Below, piece after piece: positions 58,843 through 64,000 of a DNA stretch of 64,000 nucleotides (the stretch's first letter is position 1; every line of letters begins with the position of its first letter). Made by a program: the position numbers and the translations under genes. The notes under the pieces are model-generated. The model made no database searches. It was not told where the DNA came from and saw only the letters and a program-made list of their open reading frames with translations. The stretch comes from Streptomyces sp. CB02261 (GTDB taxonomy: Bacteria > Actinomycetota > Actinomycetes > Streptomycetales > Streptomycetaceae): positions 207,497 through 271,496 of the forward strand of contig NZ_LIVX01000004.1 of NCBI RefSeq assembly GCF_001905665.1, in the 5' to 3' direction.

Positions 58843-59814
58843 GTAGTGGTCGGAGAGGTTGGTGTACGTGTACCGCGTGCCCCAGCTGGAGACGGTCCAC
58901 GGGGCGCTCTGCTCCAGGATCACGTGGTTGGTCCAGCCGGCGGGGCGGGCGTTCCCGGCGCGGAAGAGGACGTAGTCGAGGTCCTCGCGCGGGTCGTCCG
59001 GGTAGCGCTCGGAGGCGATCGAGTTCAGGTCGGTGTCGAAGGAGTACGGGTGGCCGGTGCGGGCGTCGGCGCCCGCCAGGCCCGCGTCGGCGAGCATCGT
59101 GCCGTACTCGGGCGTGTGCGAGTCGACGTTCATGTCACCGGCGACGATCACCTGCTCGTTCGCCGGGATGTTCTTGGCGTCGAGGAAGGCGTCGATCGCC
59201 TTGAACTGGCGGCTGCGCATCTGCGCCGCCTCGCCCGCCGAGCAGCCCGGGTCGGTGGACTGGGCGTGGGTGCCGACGACGTGGACCTTGCTGCCGTTCA
59301 CGTCCAGCACGGCGTACGCGAAGCCCTTGTTCGACCACCAGTCGGCGCCGCAGGCGTCCTTGTAGACGTGCTGCTCCTTGCGGATGATCGGCCACTTGCT
59401 GAGGATCGTCACCCCGCCGTCCTCGGGGGTGGTCGAGGAGTACGCCCCGCCGGTGGCGTCCCAGCCGCTCTTGCTGCGGCCCACGACCGGGGTCTGGTGC
59501 GGGTAGCGGTCGGCGGCGTTCGCCTTGAGCGCGTCCGAGGCGCCGTTGTCGAAGGCCTCCTGGAGGACGACGACGTCCTGCCCCTGGAAGAAGGAGGCGG
59601 CGGGGATCGCCGCGGCCCGGTGGTCCTGTCCCCAGTTCGGGTAGAGGCTCTTGGAGAAGAGGAACGCGTTGTACGAGAGCACCTTCAGCCGCGGGGCCTC
59701 GGCGGCCGTGGTGGGGGCCGCGGTCGCGCCCGGTGCGGTCGCCGCCAGCGTGGCGGCGGCGAGGGCGAGCGAGAGAGCGGCGCCGGGGGCGCGGCGGAGT
59801 GCGGCGAACGACAC
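58825..59814 (-). CDS. Secreted sphingomyelinase C-like phosphodiesterase
   Basis: A 329-residue exported member of the endonuclease/exonuclease/phosphatase (DNase I-like) fold. The signal peptide spans about 1-33. The metal-site residues are visible: N in LSYNAF, E in VVLQEAFDNG, the H/D pair in VVGTHAQSTD, GDMNVD and the final LSDHYPVVGF. It matches bacterial sphingomyelinase C/beta-toxin-type enzymes that cut sphingomyelin or other phospholipids outside the cell. GTG 59814 has GGGAG 5 bases upstream. Its hairpin terminator overlaps its stop. Confidence 0.92.
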   Translation of the reverse strand: MSFAALRRAPGAALSLALAAATLAATAPGATAAPTTAAEAPRLKVLSYNAFLFSKSLYPNWGQDHRAAAIPAASFFQGQDVVVLQEAFDNGASDALKANAADRYPHQTPVVGRSKSGWDATGGAYSSTTPEDGGVTILSKWPIIRKEQHVYKDACGADWWSNKGFAYAVLDVNGSKVHVVGTHAQSTDPGCSAGEAAQMRSRQFKAIDAFLDAKNIPANEQVIVAGDMNVDSHTPEYGTMLADAGLAGADARTGHPYSFDTDLNSIASERYPDDPREDLDYVLFRAGNARPAGWTNHVILEQSAPWTVSSWGTRYTYTNLSDHYPVVGF

Positions 59815-59972
59815 GTGAACTCCCAGAAGAGGGTGGGGGGTTGACCTTGCGCCGCACATACAATCAGCCGTGGTTACCTTCCGGTAGCCTTTGGGTGCCG
59901 GGAATCTTGCCGGGCCCGCACAAGCGCGCCAACTCTCCTGCGGCTGTCTGATTTGTGGTGTTTTTGTCCAGG

Positions 59973-59978
59973 TAGAAT
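59973..59978 (+). promoter_or_regulatory. -10 element of the orphan AtpF-like gene
   Basis: TAGAAT is followed by 6 bases and then ATG 59985, so transcription should begin at the A of the start codon. No Shine-Dalgarno sequence is present, which suggests a leaderless mRNA. Confidence 0.65.
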
Positions 59979-59984
59979 GCGCGC

Positions 59985-60473
59985 ATGACCCTCGCGAGCA
60001 ACTCACAGATCTTCAACATGGACCTCGGTCCGCTCAACCCCGTCCTGGCCGAGCTCATCCTCGGCGCGGTTCTGTTCGGGCTCACCTTCCTCCTCCTTGC
60101 GAAGGGCATCCTGCCCAAGATCCGTCGCACCCTCGACGCCCGCGAGGACGCCATCGAGGGCGGCACCGACCGCGCCGACGGCCTGCGCGCCGAGGCCACG
60201 CAGATCCGTGAGCAGTACGAGGCCGAGCTCGCCGAGGCCCGCCACGACGCCGCCCGCATCCGCTCCAAGGCCGTCGAGGAGGGTTCCGTCGCCATCGCCG
60301 CCGCCCGCGCCGAGGGCAGCGCCGAGCGCGACGCGATCCTCGCCGCCGGTGCCGAGAAGATCGCCGCCGAGCGCGCCGCCGCCGAGCGCGAGCTCACCGC
60401 CGACGTCGACGCCTGGGCCCACGCCCTCGCCGCCCGCATCGTCGGCGAGCCGGTCGGCGCCGACCGCGCCTGA
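59985..60473 (+). CDS. Orphan AtpF-like (F0 b-subunit-like) protein
   Basis: A 162-residue protein with one N-terminal span (about 22-44, LAELILGAVLFGLTFLLLAK) and a long charged, coiled-coil helix (about 45-155, DAREDAIEGGTDRADGLRAEA onwards) as in the b subunit of F-type ATP synthase. It is not in an atp operon: there are no atpB/E/H/A genes here, and the neighbours are unrelated. It may extend the ATP synthase stalk, replace a b subunit in some condition, or serve another membrane complex. The start appears leaderless, with TAGAAT 7 bases upstream. A strong terminator follows. Confidence 0.88.
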   Translation: MTLASNSQIFNMDLGPLNPVLAELILGAVLFGLTFLLLAKGILPKIRRTLDAREDAIEGGTDRADGLRAEATQIREQYEAELAEARHDAARIRSKAVEEGSVAIAAARAEGSAERDAILAAGAEKIAAERAAAERELTADVDAWAHALAARIVGEPVGADRA

Positions 60474-60486
60474 CCCGTACACCCCG

Positions 60487-60533
60487 GAAGGGGCCGTCAC
60501 CAGGGTGCACAGGGCCCGGGTGACGGCCCCTTC
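60487..60533 (+). terminator. Terminator hairpin after the AtpF-like gene
   Basis: GAAGGGGCCGTCACC and GGTGACGGCCCCTTC form a perfect 15-base stem with a 17-base loop, 14 bases after the stop. It ends the AtpF-like transcript and separates it from the next gene. Confidence 0.8.
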
Positions 60534-60567
60534 GTCGTGGGTCAGCCTTGAGGGTGAGGAGAGCCCC

Positions 60568-61440
60568 ATGGACCACGTAAGCCCCACCGGTCCCACCGAC
60601 CCGGCGCCGCCGCCCGTCGGTGGGGTGCTGTGGAGCGTCGCCGGCGACATCCGGGCGCTCCTGATGCTGCCCGCCGCCCTCACCATGCAGGTCGCGCACC
60701 CGGCGATCGGCGCCGGCGTGGACGCGCACTCCGTCTTCCGCACCGACCCCTGGGGCCGCGGCGAGCGGTCCCTGCGCTCGCTCCAGCTGTGGATCTACGG
60801 CGGCGAGGACGCCGCCCGCGAGGGGCGCCGACTGCGGGAGCTGCACCGCACGATCCAGGGCACCGACGCCCACGGACGCCGCTACCACGCCCTCACCCCC
60901 GCCTACTACGCCTGGGTCCACGCGACCGGCTTCCCCGTCTACACCTGGGGACTCCGTCTCCTCGCCCGTCCCCTCACCGAGGCGCAGGAACGGCAGCTGT
61001 ACCGGGAGTGGCTCCAGGTCGGCCGGATCCTCGGCATCCACGACCGTGACATGCCGCAGACGATCGAGGAGTTCTGGCCGTACTACCGGAAGGTGCTGGC
61101 GGACGAGCTGGAGGCGACCGTCGTCGTCCGGGAACTGCTCGACCCCGACCAGCCGGTGCCCGCCCCTGACCGCGGCCCGCTGCCGCTGAGGCTCGCCCTC
61201 CGACTGCTCTGGCCCGTCCTGCGCCGCCCCTTCCTGCGGCTGCGGGCCTTCCTCACCGTCGGCCTGATGCCACCGGACGCCCGGGAGGCCATCGGCCTCG
61301 AGTGGACCGACCAGCAGGAGCGCGCCCTGCGCTGCCTCGCCCGGGTCGTCCGGGCCGTGGTGCCCGTGCTGCCGGAGCGGCTGCGTTATCTGCCCCTGGC
61401 CCGCCGAGCACGCGAGGCCGCCCGCCGCGCATCGCGCTGA
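60568..61440 (+). CDS. MpaB/DUF2236 family oxygenase-like protein
   Basis: A 290-residue protein of the oxygenase MpaB (DUF2236) family: LLMLPAALTMQVAHPAIGAGV contains the conserved histidine, followed by YHALTPAYYAWVHATGF and EFWPYYRKVLADEL. The family includes latex-clearing protein and mycophenolic acid biosynthesis enzyme MpaB, and uses a heme-bound oxygen in the better-known members. The substrate is unknown. ATG 60568 has GGTGAGGAG upstream. The strong convergent terminator at 61445-61493 follows. Confidence 0.88.
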   Translation: MDHVSPTGPTDPAPPPVGGVLWSVAGDIRALLMLPAALTMQVAHPAIGAGVDAHSVFRTDPWGRGERSLRSLQLWIYGGEDAAREGRRLRELHRTIQGTDAHGRRYHALTPAYYAWVHATGFPVYTWGLRLLARPLTEAQERQLYREWLQVGRILGIHDRDMPQTIEEFWPYYRKVLADELEATVVVRELLDPDQPVPAPDRGPLPLRLALRLLWPVLRRPFLRLRAFLTVGLMPPDAREAIGLEWTDQQERALRCLARVVRAVVPVLPERLRYLPLARRAREAARRASR

Positions 61441-61444
61441 CGGA

Positions 61445-61493
61445 CGGCCGGTGACCGGGGGCCCCGGGTGACGGGGCCCCCGGTCACCGGCCG
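61445..61493. terminator. Perfect 21-bp stem between convergent genes
   Basis: Bases 61445-61465 are exactly complementary to 61473-61493, leaving the loop GGGTGAC. Being symmetric, it can end transcripts from both the DUF2236 gene and the M1 aminopeptidase gene. Confidence 0.88.
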
Positions 61494-61588
61494 GGCACCT
61501 CAGCCGTGTGACCGGGGGCTCGGGACGACCGGGTGACGGGGGTCGGATGGCCGTGGGCCGTCACCGGTCGACGGTGGCTCCCCATCGA

Positions 61589-63142
61589 TCAGTGGGCGTG
61601 GTGCTCCCCGGTCTCGTGGATCGTGTTCGTCGCCGCGATCTTCTTCCACGACTTGGGCTGCGCCGGCTTCGCGCGCTCCGTCGCCGGCCGTCCCGCCGTC
61701 GGAGCGGCCGCCCGCGCGGCCGGGGCGGACAGGCCGGCCGCGGCCGCCGTCGACGCGGAGGGCTTCGACGGCTGGTACAGCCAGGTGTCGAAGAGCCCGG
61801 CCAGCGGCTTGCCGGAGACCCGCTCCGCGTACCGCACGAAGTCCGACACCCGCGCGTTGCCATAGGCGAACTCCGCCGGCCAGCCCTTCAGGATCGCGAA
61901 GAAGTCCTCGTCGCCGATCTCGTTGCGCAGCGCCTGGAGCGCCAGCGCGCCCCGGTCGTAGACGGCGATGTGGAACTGGTTCTCCGCCCCCGGGTCGCCC
62001 GGCTTCACCGTCCAGAACGGGTCCTCGGCCGTCCGCGTGGCGTACACGTAGTCCGCGAGCTCCTGTGCCGTGCCCTCGCCCTCCTTCTCCGACCACAGCC
62101 ACTGGCTGTAGCGGGCGAAGCCCTCGTTGACCCAGATGTCCTTCCAGTCACGGACGGACACGCTGTCGCCGTACCACTGGTGCGCCAGCTCGTGGACGAC
62201 CACCGACACGTTCGCGCCGTTGGCGAACTGCCGCGGGCTGTAGAACGGGCGGGTCTGCGTCTCCAGGGCGTACCCGCTGGTGACGTTCGGCACGTACCCG
62301 CCGAGGGAGTTGAAGGGGTACGGCCCGAAGACCCCCTCCAGCCACTCCGCCACCTCGGTCGTGCGCTCGATCGAGGCGCGCGCGGCACCGTCGTTGTCGC
62401 CGAGGTCCTTGCTGTACGCGTTGAGGACCGGCAGCCCGTTCGCCGTCCTGTCCGTCGTGATGTCGAACCTGCCGACCGCCAGCGTGGCCAGGTACGTCGC
62501 CTGCGGCTTGTTCGAGCGCCAGTTGAAGCGGGTCCAGCCGAGTCGCGAGGACTGCGACTGCAGCACGCCGTTGCTGATGGCCTGGTGCCCGTCCGGCACC
62601 GAGACGGACACGTCGAAGGTGGCCTTGTCGAGCGGGTGGTCGTTGGACGGGAACCACCAGACGGCCGAATCCGGCTCCTGCGCGGCGACGCCGCCGTCCG
62701 GCGTACGGGCCCAGGCCGACCAGCCGTCGATCTTCACCTCGGAGGGCTTGCCCGCGTAGCGGACGACGACCGAGATCGCCTTGTTCCGCTCCAGCGGTAC
62801 GGCCGGGGTGACTTCCAGCTCGTGCGCGCCCGAGGCGGTGAACTTCGCGACGCGGCCGTTGACCCTGACCTCACTGACCTTGAGGCCGAGGTCGAGGTTG
62901 AACCGGGACAGGTTCTGCTTCGTCGTGGCGAGAATCGTCGCCGTGCCCTCCAGCAGGTCCGTGGCGGGCTGGTACGTCAGGCGCAGGTCGTAGTGGGAGA
63001 CGTCGTAGCCGCCGTTGCCACTGGTGGGGTAGTAGGAGTCGCCGATGCCCGGCGCCCCCGGCGCGAAGTCCGCCGCCGATGCCGGGATCGCCAGCAGCAG
63101 GGCGGCCGCGAGGGCGCTCGGAACGATGATTCTGCGGTGCAC
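61589..63142 (-). CDS. Secreted M1-family aminopeptidase
   Basis: A 517-residue exported zinc aminopeptidase. The signal peptide is about 1-23 (IVPSALAAALLLAIPASA). The active site is H317-E318-L-A-H321 with E340 in WVNEGFA; the M1 exopeptidase loop is at TQTRPFYSPR, a variant of GAMEN. The N-terminal domain (YDLRLTY...) is the usual saddle. GTG 63142 is chosen because GGGGAG lies 5 bases upstream; ATG 63160 lacks a good site. C-terminal residues are Ala/Pro-rich with a final His-rich tip. Confidence 0.93.
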   Translation of the reverse strand: MHRRIIVPSALAAALLLAIPASAADFAPGAPGIGDSYYPTSGNGGYDVSHYDLRLTYQPATDLLEGTATILATTKQNLSRFNLDLGLKVSEVRVNGRVAKFTASGAHELEVTPAVPLERNKAISVVVRYAGKPSEVKIDGWSAWARTPDGGVAAQEPDSAVWWFPSNDHPLDKATFDVSVSVPDGHQAISNGVLQSQSSRLGWTRFNWRSNKPQATYLATLAVGRFDITTDRTANGLPVLNAYSKDLGDNDGAARASIERTTEVAEWLEGVFGPYPFNSLGGYVPNVTSGYALETQTRPFYSPRQFANGANVSVVVHELAHQWYGDSVSVRDWKDIWVNEGFARYSQWLWSEKEGEGTAQELADYVYATRTAEDPFWTVKPGDPGAENQFHIAVYDRGALALQALRNEIGDEDFFAILKGWPAEFAYGNARVSDFVRYAERVSGKPLAGLFDTWLYQPSKPSASTAAAAGLSAPAARAAAPTAGRPATERAKPAQPKSWKKIAATNTIHETGEHHAH

Positions 63143-63367
63143 AGGTGCTCCCCAAGTCATAAGAAACGTAAGACGCGCGGGTGGGCGTCGGTCCTTAGTC
63201 CGGACACTATTCAGCTCCCCGACGCACCGTCACGTCCAGAGGACCCCCTGTCACACGATTGCTATTCGGCCGACATGAACCCCTGCGTCTCCGGGATCAC
63301 CCCGAATCACCCCTGATTCCCTGCGGCACTCTTTTGTACGGGAGTTGACCGGGGTACGTTCCCGCCC

Positions 63368-64000
63368 ATGCCGATGCGAACGCGGAGAACCCGCGGAGCC
63401 CGACTGCCGTACGGAGCCCTCGTGGCCGCGGCCACCGCCGCCCTGCTCGCGACCCTGGTCACGCCCGCCGGCGCGCGGCCCGAGCCGTCCCCCTCGTCCT
63501 CCGCCTCCTCCGTGCGGGAGTCCCGGCCCGTCCACTCGTACGCCGACGCCATACGCGAGTCCGTCTGGGTCGACACCGGACTCGACGGCGACGGCGACGG
63601 GCGCGCGGACCGGGTCGCCGTCGACATCGTGCGCCCCCGGGAGCCCGCGGCGGCCGGCCGGAAGATCCCGGTCATCATGGACGCCAGCCCCTACTACGCC
63701 TGCTGCGGACGCGGCAACGAGGGACAGAAGAAGACCTACGACGCCGACGGCGACCCCGTCCTGTTCCCGCTCTTCTACGACAACTTCTTCGTCCCCCGCG
63801 GGTACGCGTACGTCGCCGTCGACCTGGCCGGCACCAGCCGCTCCGACGGCTGCGACGACGTCGGCGGGCGCTCCGACGTCCAGTCGGCCAAGGCGGTCGT
63901 CGACTGGCTGGGCGGCCGGGCCCGCGGCTACACCTCCCGTACGGGCGACACCCGGGCCCGCGCCACCACCTGGAGCACCGGGAACGTCGGCATGATCGGC
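63368..64000 (+). CDS. Secreted Xaa-Pro dipeptidyl-peptidase (S15), 5' part only
   Basis: The 211 visible residues start with a signal peptide (about 1-37) and continue as the S15 family catalytic domain: ESVWVDTGLDGDGDGRADRVAVD, IPVIMDASPYYACCG and NFFVPRGYAYVAVDLAGTSRSDGC. The gene runs off the window after NVGMIG, just before the expected nucleophile motif GxSYxG. The enzyme should remove X-Pro dipeptides outside the cell. ATG 63368 is used, with a second ATG two codons later. Confidence 0.92.
   Translation, partial: MPMRTRRTRGARLPYGALVAAATAALLATLVTPAGARPEPSPSSSASSVRESRPVHSYADAIRESVWVDTGLDGDGDGRADRVAVDIVRPREPAAAGRKIPVIMDASPYYACCGRGNEGQKKTYDADGDPVLFPLFYDNFFVPRGYAYVAVDLAGTSRSDGCDDVGGRSDVQSAKAVVDWLGGRARGYTSRTGDTRARATTWSTGNVGMIG

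Overview
The window is about 72% GC, with nearly every third codon position G or C. It carries SsgA-like, WhiB-like, XRE/DUF397, DUF574-type methyltransferase, class F sortase and aerial-growth-type genes. Together these point to a Streptomyces chromosome (or a very close relative). No phage, transposase, CRISPR or rRNA genes are seen. One tRNA gene, tRNA-Leu(GAG), is present. Gene density is high, and many neighbours overlap by 4 bases (ATGA/GTGA) or converge with overlapping ends.

Layout. 1-13.5 kb: a truncated methyltransferase, a GNAT acetyltransferase, a Tat-exported sulfite-oxidase-like molybdoenzyme, an aminotransferase-fold protein with no lysine at all followed by a NAPE-PLD-like metallo-hydrolase, a second metallo-hydrolase with a DedA protein, a membrane-anchored (holin-like) phosphatase, small membrane proteins, an MmyB-type XRE regulator, a pterin dehydratase, a methyltransferase and a NmrA reductase divergent from an AraC regulator. 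14.6-25.4 kb: a methyltransferase with a His-rich tail, a ricin-type lectin, an aldo/keto reductase, a long-chain acyl-CoA ligase, a LysR regulator divergent from a BASS transporter, an isochorismatase-like protein coupled to a [2Fe-2S] protein, a KAS III enzyme, and a secreted anchored protein next to a class F sortase. 25.6-29.8 kb: tRNA-Leu with a strong terminator, then a developmental-type cassette of ATPase, XRE and DUF397 genes.

29.8-44.5 kb: an M64 peptidase, a GH4 glycosidase, a YchJ protein, an MFS pump fused to a winged-helix-like tail, a divergent DNA ligase/LigD-type polymerase pair, an alpha/beta hydrolase with its probable TetR regulator, a WhiB-like protein, an acyl-ACP desaturase, an ABC-F protein with a long leader and an SsgA-like protein. 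44.8-49.4 kb: a Ycf48-like secreted protein, a YciI protein, endonuclease V, small proteins, and a saccharopine-dehydrogenase-like reductase. 49.6-56.3 kb: a fatty-acid beta-oxidation operon (CaiB-type CoA-transferase, acyl-CoA dehydrogenase, thiolase, FadB/J-type multifunctional enzyme) with a convergent MerR regulator; the same operator-like sequence lies before the operon and before merR. 56.3-64 kb: thyA-folA, a macro-domain protein, a secreted sphingomyelinase-like phosphodiesterase, an orphan AtpF-like protein with an apparently leaderless promoter, an MpaB/DUF2236 protein, an M1 aminopeptidase, and the start of a secreted S15 Xaa-Pro dipeptidyl-peptidase.

Themes: lipid and acyl-CoA metabolism recurs (ligase, KAS III, desaturase, beta-oxidation, NAPE-PLD-like enzymes). 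Several genes carry inverted repeats of the TetR (N4-spaced) or MerR kind, which allow specific regulator-target pairings to be proposed from sequence alone. All functional calls rest on reading the sequence and on family knowledge; no search was run.
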